The notes below the pieces were generated by a model, which saw only the letters and a list, made by a program, of their open reading frames with translations, searched no databases and was not told the origin of the DNA. DNA of 64,000 nucleotides from Rhizobium laguerreae (lineage in GTDB: Bacteria; Pseudomonadota; Alphaproteobacteria; Rhizobiales; Rhizobiaceae), in contig NZ_MRDM01000014.1 of assembly GCF_002008165.1 (NCBI RefSeq), positions 868,001-932,000 of the forward strand, read 5' to 3'. Made by a program: the position numbers and the translations under genes. Of the stretch, positions 26,514 to 34,717 are shown piece after piece. Every line of letters starts with the position of its first letter. Within the stretch, counting starts at the first letter, position 1.

Positions 26514-27938
26514 CTATGGCTGCGGCTGGGCTTGCCGTTGCGATCCGGCCTGCTGTTCCTGCGCCCCCGATTGCGGCAGGGCCGCCAGGATCGCCTTCAG
26601 CATCGTCCGCGGCTGGTAGCCGAACCAACTCGGCGTCAGTCCGAGCCGGACGACGACCAGATTTGCAGACGGCACGATCGCCATGCTCTGCCCGTCATGC
26701 CCCGTCAGCCAGAACGTATCCTCCGGCAGCCCAAACGCGGCGCTCGAGCCGCCGCCGGGGGCGAGCCAGGCCTGGCCCTGCGTGTACCGGCCGTTCGAAG
26801 CAGCCGTCGGGGTGCGCATGGCGCCGACGAAACCCTCCGGCAGTAGCCGCCGACCGTTCCACACGCCATCCTGCAGCAGAAACTGCCCGAAGCGCGCCCA
26901 GTCACGCGCCGTCGCATAAAGATAGGAGCTTCCGGCGAACGTGCCGCGCGCATCGAGTTCGAACACGGCGCTCGTCATGCCGAGTGGCGAAAACAACGCG
27001 TCGTGCGGATAAGAAAAAGCCGCCTGAGCATTGCCGACCCTATCCATCCAGATGCGCGAGAGCAGTACGGCCGTGCCGCTCGAATAGCGGAATCGCTGAC
27101 CGGGGGCCGCCTCCATCGGCGCATTGGCCGGCAGCGATACCATGTCGGGATCGAGATAGAGCATGCGCGTCACATCGGCGACGTCGCCGTAGTTCTCGTT
27201 GAAGGCAAGGCCGCTCTCCATGCCGAGCAGATCGGAAACCTTTATTTTGGCGCGAGCATCGTCCTTCCACTGCGCCAGCAGATGATTGTCGTCGAAGGAG
27301 ATCTTGCCGTCGAGCATCAGGCGACCGAGGATCGCCGCATTCACGGTCTTCGTCATCGACCAGCCGATCAGCGGCGTCTTCGCCGAGAATCCGGGGGCAT
27401 AGGCTTCCGCGACGATGCGACCATCCCGCACCACCACGACCGCTCGCATGGCCGGGCCGGCAAGCCCGGCATCGGCCAGCACAGCGGCAACCTTCGTGTC
27501 GGGATCGCCGACGCCCTCGCCCTGCGGCCATAACGCAGGGTTCGTTTCCATCTTGGCCGGCGCGTCGAAGGGGACGGCATTCGCCGCCGCCTCGAAATCG
27601 CCATCCGGCACACTCGTGCAGCCGAGCCCACCGCGATAGAGCGCATAACTCGATGCAAACAGCCCCATGAAGCGAGCCGTCACTCGACCATTGTCACGGT
27701 CGACACTCACGCGCACAAGCCGCAGCAGCGGGTTTCCCGGCGCCTGCACATCGTCCTCCAGCACGTCCTCGGCGTTGCGCCCGGCGATGAAGACGTTGGA
27801 ACAGACAATCTTGGCGGCATAGCCGTCGCCGACACGCAGGAGCTCCGGCGGACTGACGAACAACCAGGCGGCGCCGGCAACGACGAAGAGAACGAGAAGG
27901 AGAGCAAGCGTCTTCAAGACACGCAGGACAAATCGCAT
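26514..27938 (-). CDS. Class C beta-lactamase-fold serine hydrolase
   Basis: 474-residue protein with an N-terminal membrane anchor or signal (VLKTLALLLVLFVVAGAAWLFV, about 6-27), then a beta-lactamase/DD-peptidase fold: SMTK (catalytic Ser-x-x-Lys in GWSMTKTVNAAIL) and YSSG (FRYSSGTAVLL) in place of the YxN motif, with HDGQ near the C-terminus likely in the KTG position. The family includes esterases and 6-aminohexanoate-dimer hydrolase-like enzymes; true beta-lactamase activity is unlikely because the Y-x-N is altered. ATG 27938 follows CGGAGG. It is convergent with the SLT lipoprotein gene and divergent from btaA. Confidence 0.82.
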   Translation of the reverse strand: MRFVLRVLKTLALLLVLFVVAGAAWLFVSPPELLRVGDGYAAKIVCSNVFIAGRNAEDVLEDDVQAPGNPLLRLVRVSVDRDNGRVTARFMGLFASSYALYRGGLGCTSVPDGDFEAAANAVPFDAPAKMETNPALWPQGEGVGDPDTKVAAVLADAGLAGPAMRAVVVVRDGRIVAEAYAPGFSAKTPLIGWSMTKTVNAAILGRLMLDGKISFDDNHLLAQWKDDARAKIKVSDLLGMESGLAFNENYGDVADVTRMLYLDPDMVSLPANAPMEAAPGQRFRYSSGTAVLLSRIWMDRVGNAQAAFSYPHDALFSPLGMTSAVFELDARGTFAGSSYLYATARDWARFGQFLLQDGVWNGRRLLPEGFVGAMRTPTAASNGRYTQGQAWLAPGGGSSAAFGLPEDTFWLTGHDGQSMAIVPSANLVVVRLGLTPSWFGYQPRTMLKAILAALPQSGAQEQQAGSQRQAQPQP

Positions 27939-28069
27939 GGCATTCCTCCGAATGCCCGGAGAGAAGCAGGAATTGCGTCTGCCGGAAAGGGGGCGGCGCG
28001 AAGAAGATCCGTCGCCTCGATCACTTTCCGAGGAGCTTGATGTTTTCGAACGGCGCGCGCCCACAGCCC

Positions 28070-28087
28070 ACGTCATCAAACTGTAGC
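28070..28087 (+). promoter_or_regulatory. Possible PHO box upstream of btaA
   Basis: ACGTCAT-CAAA-CTGTAGC resembles the PhoB consensus of two CTGTCAT-like 7-mers spaced by 4 bp: GTCAT and CTGT are kept, the rest diverges. It lies 45 bp before btaA. Phosphate-starvation control of btaAB by PhoB is established in Sinorhizobium; the site here is only a candidate. Confidence 0.4.
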
Positions 28088-28131
28088 AGTGGCGCGCTAC
28101 ACGCCCTGAACGCTAAAAAGGTGACAGACTC

Positions 28132-29376
28132 ATGTCAGAATTTGCACCGGATGCCGGCTTCCGCAAGAACCGGAAACTCAAGGACGCCCTTCTCCGCCAT
28201 AAGGCTTTTTCGAAGGATGGCTTTTCCGAGCGTCTCTTCGGCCTTCTCTTCTCCGGCCTCGTCTATCCGCAGATCTGGGAGGATCCGGATCTCGACATGC
28301 AGGCGATGGAGCTGAAGCCAAACCATCGCATCGTTACCATTGGCTCCGGCGGCTGCAACATGCTCGCCTATCTCTCCAAAGCGCCGGCCTCGATCGACGT
28401 CGTCGATCTCAACCCGCACCACATCGCGCTGAACCGCCTGAAGCTTGCCGCCTTCAAGCACCTTCCCGGCCATGCCGATCTCGTCCGCTTCCTGGCAATG
28501 CCGAACGAGAAGTCGAACAGCCGCGCCTACGACCAGCATCTCGCCGCCCGTCTCGATGAGGCGACCCGCAGCTACTGGAACGGCCGTAAGTTCGGCCGTC
28601 GCCGCGTCACAGTCTTCGACCGCAACATTTACGAAACGGGCCTGCTCGGTCGCTTCATCGGCGCCGCCCACCTTCTTGCCCGCCTGCATGGCGTCAAGCT
28701 GCACGAGATGACCAAGACCCGCTCGATCCGCGAGCAACGCCAGTTCTTCGACGAGCAGATCGCGCCGCTCTTCGAAAAGCCGGTCGTGCGCTGGATCACC
28801 GGCCGCAAGAGCTCGCTCTTCGGCCTCGGCATTCCGCCGCAGCAATATGACGAACTTGCAAGCCTTGCCGCCGATCATTCGATCGCGCCAGTGCTGAAGC
28901 ACCGCTTGGAAAAGCTCGCTTGTCATTTCCCGATGAGCGACAACTATTTTGCCTGGCAGGCCTTCGGCCGCCGCTACGGCACCGAAGAGGAAGGCCCGCT
29001 GCCGACCTATCTGAAGTCGGACCACTATCAGGTAATCCGCGCCAATGTCGATCGCGTCAACGTTCACCACGCAAGCTTCACCGAGCTTCTGGCCCGCGAG
29101 CCGGCCGCCTCACGCGACCGCTACATCTTGCTCGACGCGCAGGACTGGATGACGGACGAGCAGTTGAACGACGTCTGGACCGAAATCACCCGCACGGCGC
29201 GCGAAGGCGCCCGCGTGATCTTCCGCACCGCCGCCGAAAAAAGCATCATCGAAGGCCGCCTGGCTCCGGCGATCCGCGACCAATGGGATTATTTCGAAGA
29301 GAAGTCGCGTGAACTGACTGCGCTCGATCGCTCGGCAATCTACGGCGGCTTCCACATTTACGGGAAGAAGGCGTGA
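28132..29376 (+). CDS. btaA: S-adenosylmethionine:diacylglycerol 3-amino-3-carboxypropyl transferase
   Basis: First enzyme of diacylglyceryl-trimethylhomoserine (DGTS) betaine lipid synthesis, moving the aminocarboxypropyl group of SAM to diacylglycerol. The 414-residue product matches the DUF3419/BtaA family: VYPQIWEDPDLDMQAM near the N-terminus, a nucleotide-binding IVTIGSGGCNMLAYLSKAP (about 64-82), VDLNPHHIALNRLKLAA and a C-terminal methyltransferase-like LDAQDWMTDEQLN. It overlaps btaB by 4 bp. In rhizobia the lipid replaces phospholipid under phosphate limitation. Confidence 0.93.
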   Translation: MSEFAPDAGFRKNRKLKDALLRHKAFSKDGFSERLFGLLFSGLVYPQIWEDPDLDMQAMELKPNHRIVTIGSGGCNMLAYLSKAPASIDVVDLNPHHIALNRLKLAAFKHLPGHADLVRFLAMPNEKSNSRAYDQHLAARLDEATRSYWNGRKFGRRRVTVFDRNIYETGLLGRFIGAAHLLARLHGVKLHEMTKTRSIREQRQFFDEQIAPLFEKPVVRWITGRKSSLFGLGIPPQQYDELASLAADHSIAPVLKHRLEKLACHFPMSDNYFAWQAFGRRYGTEEEGPLPTYLKSDHYQVIRANVDRVNVHHASFTELLAREPAASRDRYILLDAQDWMTDEQLNDVWTEITRTAREGARVIFRTAAEKSIIEGRLAPAIRDQWDYFEEKSRELTALDRSAIYGGFHIYGKKA

Positions 29377-30047
29377 GTAAGGTCGGCACCGAGACGGCAG
29401 GACAGAGCGATGAACATGCCAGCCTCATGGATGGCATGTACCGCTATCAGCGCCATATCTACGACCTGACCCGCAAATATTATCTTCTCGGCCGCGACAG
29501 CACGATCCGCAATCTCGACGTGCCCGAAGGCGGCACGCTGCTTGAAGTCGGCTGCGGCACGGGGCGCAACATGGCTTTCGCCCACAGACATTTCCCGACC
29601 GCCAAGCTGTTCGGCCTCGACATTTCCCAGGAAATGCTGATTTCGGCGCGCAAGACCTTTGCCACCAAGGCGACGATCCCGGAGTTCCGCGTCGCCGACG
29701 CCACGGCGTTCACACCGCGCGAATTCGGCGTCAGCGGCTTCGATCGCATCCTGATTTCCTATGCCCTGTCGATGATCCCGGACTGGCAGCGCGCCGTTGA
29801 TGCATCGATTGCCGCCCTCAATCCCGGCGGCCAGCTGCACATCGTCGATTTCGGCCAGCAGGAAGGCTTGCCGGGCTGGTTCCGGCGCATGCTGCAGTCC
29901 TGGCTTGCAAAATTCCACGTCACCCCGCGCCCCGATTTGCGCGAGGTCCTGGAAGCGCAAGCCCATGAAAACAACGCGACATTGTTGTTCGATACCGTCG
30001 GCGGCGGTTATGCCTGGCGGGCAGCTATTATCAGCAAGCGCTCATAA
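29373..30047 (+). CDS. btaB: Diacylglycerylhomoserine N-methyltransferase
   Basis: SAM-dependent methyltransferase performing the three N-methylations that turn diacylglyceryl-homoserine into DGTS. The 224-residue product has the class I SAM motif LLEVGCGTGRNMAFAHR (about 53-69), LFGLDISQEML, and ISYALSMIPDWQRA. It starts at GTG 29373 within a GTGA overlap with the btaA stop, so the pair is translationally coupled. Assignment rests on its fixed partnership with btaA as well as the fold. Confidence 0.9.
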   Translation: MSKVGTETAGQSDEHASLMDGMYRYQRHIYDLTRKYYLLGRDSTIRNLDVPEGGTLLEVGCGTGRNMAFAHRHFPTAKLFGLDISQEMLISARKTFATKATIPEFRVADATAFTPREFGVSGFDRILISYALSMIPDWQRAVDASIAALNPGGQLHIVDFGQQEGLPGWFRRMLQSWLAKFHVTPRPDLREVLEAQAHENNATLLFDTVGGGYAWRAAIISKRS

Positions 30048-30172
30048 TTCGCTTGAAACTAACCGATTTTTTACGTTGATATGGCGAATAGAGGGTTATC
30101 CTCGGCTGACTCGTCTTTTTCGAAGGTCAGGTTGTGGGGCAAAGAGATCATTCGAGCTACGACGGGACGCCC

Positions 30173-30970
30173 ATGCGCCGGCTATTGTTATGCGTTTTGC
30201 CCTTGGCCGTCCTTTTGGCCGGCTGCAGTTCCTCGGGTTATGACTATCTCGAAACGGCGTCGATCAAGCCGAAGACGCGCTTCAAGGACACCGATCCCCA
30301 GGATTTCGGAGCAAAGCATCCGCAGCAGCATCCGGTGCACGGCATCGATATTTCCAAATGGCAGGGCGATATCGACTGGGGCACGGTGAAGAATTCCGGC
30401 GTCTCCTTCGCCTTTATCAAAGCCACCGAAGGCAAGGACAGGGTCGATCCGCGCTTCGACGAATACTGGCGAGAGGCTGGCGCCGCCGGCATCCCGCACG
30501 CTCCCTATCATTTCTACTATTTCTGCTCATCCGCCGATCAGCAGGCCGACTGGTTCATCCGCAACGTGCCGAAGGCGGCCATGCGGCTGCCGCCGGTGCT
30601 CGACGTCGAATGGAACGGCGAATCGAAGACCTGCCGCTACCGTCCCGACGCTGAAACGGTGCGCGCCGAAATGCAGCGTTTCATGGACCGGCTGGAGGCC
30701 TATTACGGCAAGCGCCCGATCATCTACACCTCGGTCGATTTCCACCGCGAAAATCTCGCCGGCTACTTCCAGGATTATCATTTCTGGGTCCGTTCGGTGG
30801 CAAAACACCCCGAGGTGACCTATTCCGACCGCCGCTGGGCCTTCTGGCAATATACCTCGACCGGTGTTATTCCCGGCATTAGTGGGCCGACCGACATCAA
30901 TGTCTTTGGCGGCAGCACAAAGAACTGGAACAATTGGGTCGCCGCCGTTTCCAAGGATAGAAATTCTTAG
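30173..30970 (+). CDS. Glycoside hydrolase family 25 lysozyme, lipoprotein
   Basis: 265-residue protein with a lipoprotein signal ending LLAGC (Cys 18, ATG 30173 start). After a short linker comes the GH25 fold: GIDISKWQGDIDW (about 57-69, active-site Asp), SFAFIKATEGKD, PYHFYYF, VLDVEWNG (second acidic pair) and a C-terminal WAFWQYTSTGVIPGI. GH25 muramidases hydrolyse peptidoglycan; in a rhizobial envelope protein this implies wall remodelling or attack on other cells. A GTG 39 bp upstream is in frame but would spoil the signal peptide. Confidence 0.9.
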   Translation: MRRLLLCVLPLAVLLAGCSSSGYDYLETASIKPKTRFKDTDPQDFGAKHPQQHPVHGIDISKWQGDIDWGTVKNSGVSFAFIKATEGKDRVDPRFDEYWREAGAAGIPHAPYHFYYFCSSADQQADWFIRNVPKAAMRLPPVLDVEWNGESKTCRYRPDAETVRAEMQRFMDRLEAYYGKRPIIYTSVDFHRENLAGYFQDYHFWVRSVAKHPEVTYSDRRWAFWQYTSTGVIPGISGPTDINVFGGSTKNWNNWVAAVSKDRNS

Positions 30971-31051
30971 TAACGTCTTGCGATGTTTCTTGCTTCCGTC
31001 ACATTCGTCTGTGAAAGCGACGGAAATCTGTTTGATATAAGGACCGCATCC

Positions 31052-32269
31052 ATGCACCGCTCGCTCGCAAGCCGCTCTGCACTCGCCCTTCTGTTTGGCT
31101 TCGCCCTCGCAGGCGGCGCGGCCGCCCAGCAGGCGCCGGGCGCAGCCCCGGCAGCGCCCTGTGGCGGCGATCTGTCCGCCTTCCTCGAAGGCGTCAAGAA
31201 AGATGCTGTCGCAGCCGGCGCCAGTGCGGCAGCCGCCGACGAGGCCTTCGCCGGCGCCGATATCGACCCCAAGGTCCTGAGCCGGGATCGCGCCCAAGGC
31301 GTCTTCAAGCAGACCTTCCTCGAATTCTCCCAACGCACCGTCAGCCAGGCCCGCCTCGATATCGGCCGCCAGAAGATGAAGCAATATGCCGACGTCTTTG
31401 CCCGCGCCGAGCAGGAATTCGGCGTGCCCCCGGGCGTCATCACCGCCTTCTGGGCGATGGAGACTGATTTCGGCGCCGTCCAGGGTGATTTCAACACCCG
31501 CAACGCCCTGGTGACGCTGTCGCATGATTGCCGCCGCCCGGAACTCTTCCGTCCGCAGCTGATCGCCCTCATCGAGATGGTCGAGCACGGCGACCTCGAC
31601 CCCGCCACCAATACCGGCGCCTGGGCCGGAGAAATCGGCCAGGTACAGATGCTGCCGCGCGACATCATCGCCTATGGCATGGACGGCGACGGCGACGGTC
31701 ATGTCCGCCTGAAACAGAGCAGCCCGGACGCCATCCTGACGGCGGCGAAATTCATCCAGCATCTCGGCTTCGAGCGCGGCCAACCCTGGCTGCAGGAGGT
31801 GACCCTGCCTGATAACCTGCCTTTTGAGAAATCCGGTCTTGGCGGCACGATGAAGGCCGCCGAATGGTTTGCACTCGGCGTCAAGCCGCGCGACGGCAAT
31901 ACCGCCTTCGGCAACCTAGAAGGAGACCTCGTGCTACCGCAGGGCCGCATGGGACCGGCCTTCATCGCCTATCCCAATTTCAAGATTTATCTCGAATGGA
32001 ACAAGTCGTTCATCTACACGACCTCGGCCGCCTATTTCGGAACGCGCCTTTCGGGCGCCGAGCCGTACCTCAAGGGTGTGCCGGAACAGGGGCTTGCCAG
32101 CGACCAGATGAAGGCGCTGCAGACCAAGCTGCAGTCGCTCGGCCATGATGTCGGCGAGATCGACGGCATCCTCGGCTCCGGCACGCGAGTCGCGATCCAG
32201 AAGGAACAGAAGCGCCTCGGCATGCCGGCCGACGGTTGGGCAACGCCTGCCCTTCTTAACGCCCTTTGA
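31052..32269 (+). CDS. MltB-like lytic murein transglycosylase
   Basis: 405-residue periplasmic protein: signal peptide (MHRSLASRSALALLFGFALAGGAAAQ), SLT_2 catalytic domain with the Glu in TAFWAMETDFGAVQG (near 135), EIGQVQMLPRDI, a calcium-loop-like DGDGDGHVRLK, and a C-terminal PG_binding_1 domain (LQTKLQSLGHDVGEIDGILGSGTRVAIQ). It would cleave glycan strands to anhydro-muropeptides. ATG 31052 heads the signal peptide. It follows the GH25 gene in the same direction, so both may share a transcript. Confidence 0.92.
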   Translation: MHRSLASRSALALLFGFALAGGAAAQQAPGAAPAAPCGGDLSAFLEGVKKDAVAAGASAAAADEAFAGADIDPKVLSRDRAQGVFKQTFLEFSQRTVSQARLDIGRQKMKQYADVFARAEQEFGVPPGVITAFWAMETDFGAVQGDFNTRNALVTLSHDCRRPELFRPQLIALIEMVEHGDLDPATNTGAWAGEIGQVQMLPRDIIAYGMDGDGDGHVRLKQSSPDAILTAAKFIQHLGFERGQPWLQEVTLPDNLPFEKSGLGGTMKAAEWFALGVKPRDGNTAFGNLEGDLVLPQGRMGPAFIAYPNFKIYLEWNKSFIYTTSAAYFGTRLSGAEPYLKGVPEQGLASDQMKALQTKLQSLGHDVGEIDGILGSGTRVAIQKEQKRLGMPADGWATPALLNAL

Positions 32270-32332
32270 TCCCTGCTAACATTGCACCACCATCCGCTTC
32301 GCAAGAAACGGGTGGCGCGATCCGCCGCCTGC

Positions 32333-32376
32333 GCTAAAGCATGAAACCGAAAACCGTTTTCGGCAAAACGGCTTGC
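32333..32376. repeat. Rhizobial palindromic motif (CCGAAAACCGTTTTCGG type)
   Basis: GCTAAAGCATGAAA followed by the palindrome CCGAAAACCGTTTTCGG (about 32346-32362), a sequence type recurring in rhizobial intergenic DNA. It lies just before the DMT transporter ribosome binding site and wrongly extends its open frame. Confidence 0.55.
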
Positions 32377-32391
32377 GGTGGAGGAATCGGC

Positions 32392-33297
32392 ATGGACAGC
32401 AGAATGAATGCCTGGACCTGGGCTCTGCTGGTCCTGCTCGGCCTGATCTGGGGCGGCTCCTTCTTCTTTGCCCGCATTGCCGTCCAGCACGTGCCGCCGC
32501 TGACCCTGGTCTTCTTCAGGCTGCTGCTCGCGGCGCTGGCACTGCATATCTATATCGCCGGCCGTTTCGATTTCTATGCGATCTTCAAGGCCCGCTGGCG
32601 TGAGTTCCTGATCCTCGGCCTCATCAACAATGCCCTGCCGCATGCGCTGATCTTCTTCGGCCAGACCCGCATCGGCGCCGGTCTTGCGGCGATCCTGAAT
32701 GCGACGACACCGATCTGGACCGTGCTGATCGCCAACTACTTCACCTCAGATGAAAAGCTGTCGCCGGCAAAGATCGCCGGCTGCCTCGTCGGCCTGGCCG
32801 GAACGATCGTGCTGATCGGCCCAGGTATTTCGGCCGGTCGCGAAGCCCCGCTCTGGGCGCTGCTTCTTCCCGTGCTTGCTGCCATCTCCTATGGTTTCGC
32901 CGCCACTTACGGAAAACGCTTCAAGAATGTTCCCGCCCCTGTTACCGCAGCCGGCCAGTTGACCGCCTCTTCGCTGATTGCACTGCCGCTGTCGCTGCTG
33001 GCCGATCGTCCTTGGGCGCTTGCCGCACCGCCGCTCGATGCCCTCCTCGCCATCCTGGCATTGGCGCTGCTGTCGACCGCCTTCGGCTACATCCTCTATT
33101 TCCGGATCATGGCGACGGCCGGCGCCACCAATGCCTCGCTCGTCACCCTGCTGGTGCCGCCGAGCGCCATCCTTCTCGGCGTGCTCTTCCTCGGAGAAAG
33201 GCTGGCACTGAGCGAGTTTGCCGGCATGGCGCTGATCGGTTTCGGCCTCGTCATTCTCGATGGCCGCGCCTATCGCCTGCTGGCCAAGGCCGCCTGA
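32392..33297 (+). CDS. DMT/EamA-family exporter
   Basis: 301-residue, ten-helix inner-membrane protein with two EamA repeats. The N-terminal ALLVLLGLIWGGSFFFARIAV and the C-terminal LVPPSAILLGVLFLGERLALSEFAGMALIGFGLVIL are typical. Such proteins export amino acids or other metabolites; the substrate is unknown. ATG 32392 follows GGAGGAATC; an earlier in-frame ATG (32341) lies in a repeat element and is rejected. Confidence 0.9.
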   Translation: MDSRMNAWTWALLVLLGLIWGGSFFFARIAVQHVPPLTLVFFRLLLAALALHIYIAGRFDFYAIFKARWREFLILGLINNALPHALIFFGQTRIGAGLAAILNATTPIWTVLIANYFTSDEKLSPAKIAGCLVGLAGTIVLIGPGISAGREAPLWALLLPVLAAISYGFAATYGKRFKNVPAPVTAAGQLTASSLIALPLSLLADRPWALAAPPLDALLAILALALLSTAFGYILYFRIMATAGATNASLVTLLVPPSAILLGVLFLGERLALSEFAGMALIGFGLVILDGRAYRLLAKAA

Positions 33298-33381
33298 AAC
33301 TGGTTGCGAATTCCACATGTTTTCAACCGGTTGCGATCCCGCCATGTTTTGGGCGCATAGGTAAATGCGCAATCGCCCGAT

Positions 33382-33396
33382 TTAACGGCATGTTAA
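33382..33396. promoter_or_regulatory. CtrA box-like sequence upstream of the microprotein gene
   Basis: TTAA-CGGCATG-TTAA, a perfect match to the core TTAA-N7-TTAA of CtrA sites. It stands in an AT-rich 260-bp region 165 bp before the 25-residue open frame. A DnaA-box-like TTATCCACT is about 80 bp further on. Confidence 0.35.
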
Positions 33397-33560
33397 AATC
33401 TGTGAACAAAAATTTGTTGAAAATTAACAAATAATTTCAAACGCTTGCCGAAACGCTGTTCGACTTATCCACTGAACCCTTCTGCAGCGCAGCATAAGAT
33501 CTGCTTCCCAACCGACATATTTCAGACATATTATTGGCCGGTTAACGCGAGGAGACAGAC

Positions 33561-33638
33561 ATGGGACTCACGCAATCCTTGAATGTTCTGTTGGTCAGTG
33601 CAGCGTTTGCTTTCGTCTTGTCCATGCTCTTCATCTGA
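33561..33638 (+). CDS. 25-residue membrane microprotein
   Basis: ATG at 33561 is preceded by GAGGAGACAGAC, one of the best ribosome binding sites in the window. It encodes 25 residues with a short polar start (MGLTQSLN) and one hydrophobic helix (VLLVSAAFAFVLSMLFI) that runs to the C-terminus. It has its own intergenic space of about 500 bp and a strong hairpin terminator 68 bp after the stop. Short one-helix proteins of this kind often modulate membrane complexes, but no function can be given. Too short for ordinary gene callers. Confidence 0.65.
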   Translation: MGLTQSLNVLLVSAAFAFVLSMLFI

Positions 33639-33705
33639 GCTGGCCGACGAAAGTTTAATGACTGATAGTGCCTAAACTCCTGAATAGCTGATCAATCCGC
33701 CGACG

Positions 33706-33738
33706 AAAAAGCGCATGTCCCGCCCGACATGCGCTTTT
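33706..33738. terminator. Bidirectional rho-independent terminator
   Basis: AAAAAGCGCATGTC, a 6-nt loop, GACATGCGCTTTT: 9-bp perfect GC-rich stem flanked by A and T tracts. Lies between the microprotein gene (plus) and metF (minus) and can end both transcripts. Confidence 0.85.
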
Positions 33739-33810
33739 CACTTTTGCAGCGCCGCGCGTCTTTTCGAGAGCCGCAAAGGGCGCTGTAGACGCGTTGATTG
33801 GCTGAAAGGA

Positions 33811-34716
33811 TCAGGCGGCCGCGCCCGCACTTTTTGCCGCCCGGCGAGAGAAGCCGAGATTGTCGAGCACGGCGGAAACCAGCGGCGCACGGTTCATTGT
33901 ATAGAGATGGAAGTCGTGGATACCGCGCCGGACGAGATCTTCGATCTGTTCGGCGGCGACTTCGGCGGCGACCTTCGCCCGCTCCTCGGGCTTGTCGTCG
34001 AAGCCTGCGAAGCGCTCATCGAGGAAGGCGGGGATAACAGTGCCGCAGGCCCCGGCGAAACGCTTCAGTTGCGTCAGGTTCTGGATCGGCATGATACCGG
34101 GCACGACGGGGATCGAGATGCCGGCGCCGCGCACCCGCTCCAGGTAGCGCTCGAAATTATCGTTGTCGAAGAAGAACTGCGTCAGTGCCCGGTCGGCGCC
34201 ATTGTCGGCTTTGCGCTTCAGCATATCGATATCGGCCGCAGTATCGCGGCTTTCCGGGTGTTTTTCCGGATAGGCGGAAACCGAAATCTCGAAATCGCCG
34301 ATTTCCTTCATGCCGGCCACCAGCTCCGCCGCATTGGCATAACCGCCGGGATGCGGCTGGTAGGGCGCGCCAGCGCCGCCGGGCGCATCGCCGCGCAGCG
34401 CAACGAAATGCGTCACGCCGGCCTTGCGGAAGGTGTCGACCACCTGATGCGTCTCTTCCTTCGTCGCGCCGACGCAGGTGAGATGCGAAGCGGTGGCAAG
34501 CGGCGTCTGCGAAAGGAAGCGCGTGACGGTGGAGAGTGTCGGCGCCCTGGTGGTGCCGCCGGCGCCATAGGTCACCGAGACGAAATCCGGATCCCAGTCC
34601 TGCAACTGGCTAACGGCGTGCCAAAGCTGGCCTTCCATTTCCTCCGATTTAGGCGGGAAGAATTCGAAAGAGACTCTAATGTCGTTGCGGCCGCGTGCTT
34701 CGTTTTTCAAAGCCAT
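33811..34716 (-). CDS. metF: 5,10-methylenetetrahydrofolate reductase
   Basis: FAD-dependent TIM-barrel enzyme making 5-methyl-THF for methionine synthase. The 301-residue product shows VSFEFFPPKSEEMEGQLW (active-site Glu), SVTYGAGGTTR, HLTCVGAT, FVALRGDAPGG and QFFFDNDNFERYL with PGIMPI, all MetF signatures. ATG 34716 follows GGGAGGG. It begins 1 bp before the stop region of the ArsR-methyltransferase gene, so both form one operon. Confidence 0.96.
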   Translation of the reverse strand: MALKNEARGRNDIRVSFEFFPPKSEEMEGQLWHAVSQLQDWDPDFVSVTYGAGGTTRAPTLSTVTRFLSQTPLATASHLTCVGATKEETHQVVDTFRKAGVTHFVALRGDAPGGAGAPYQPHPGGYANAAELVAGMKEIGDFEISVSAYPEKHPESRDTAADIDMLKRKADNGADRALTQFFFDNDNFERYLERVRGAGISIPVVPGIMPIQNLTQLKRFAGACGTVIPAFLDERFAGFDDKPEERAKVAAEVAAEQIEDLVRRGIHDFHLYTMNRAPLVSAVLDNLGFSRRAAKSAGAAA

Positions 34717-34717
34717 G

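Noticed and set aside
33440..33480. Replication origin from AT-rich DNA and a DnaA-box-like TTATCCACT
   Set aside because: Only one box-like sequence and no dnaA, parAB or repABC genes nearby.
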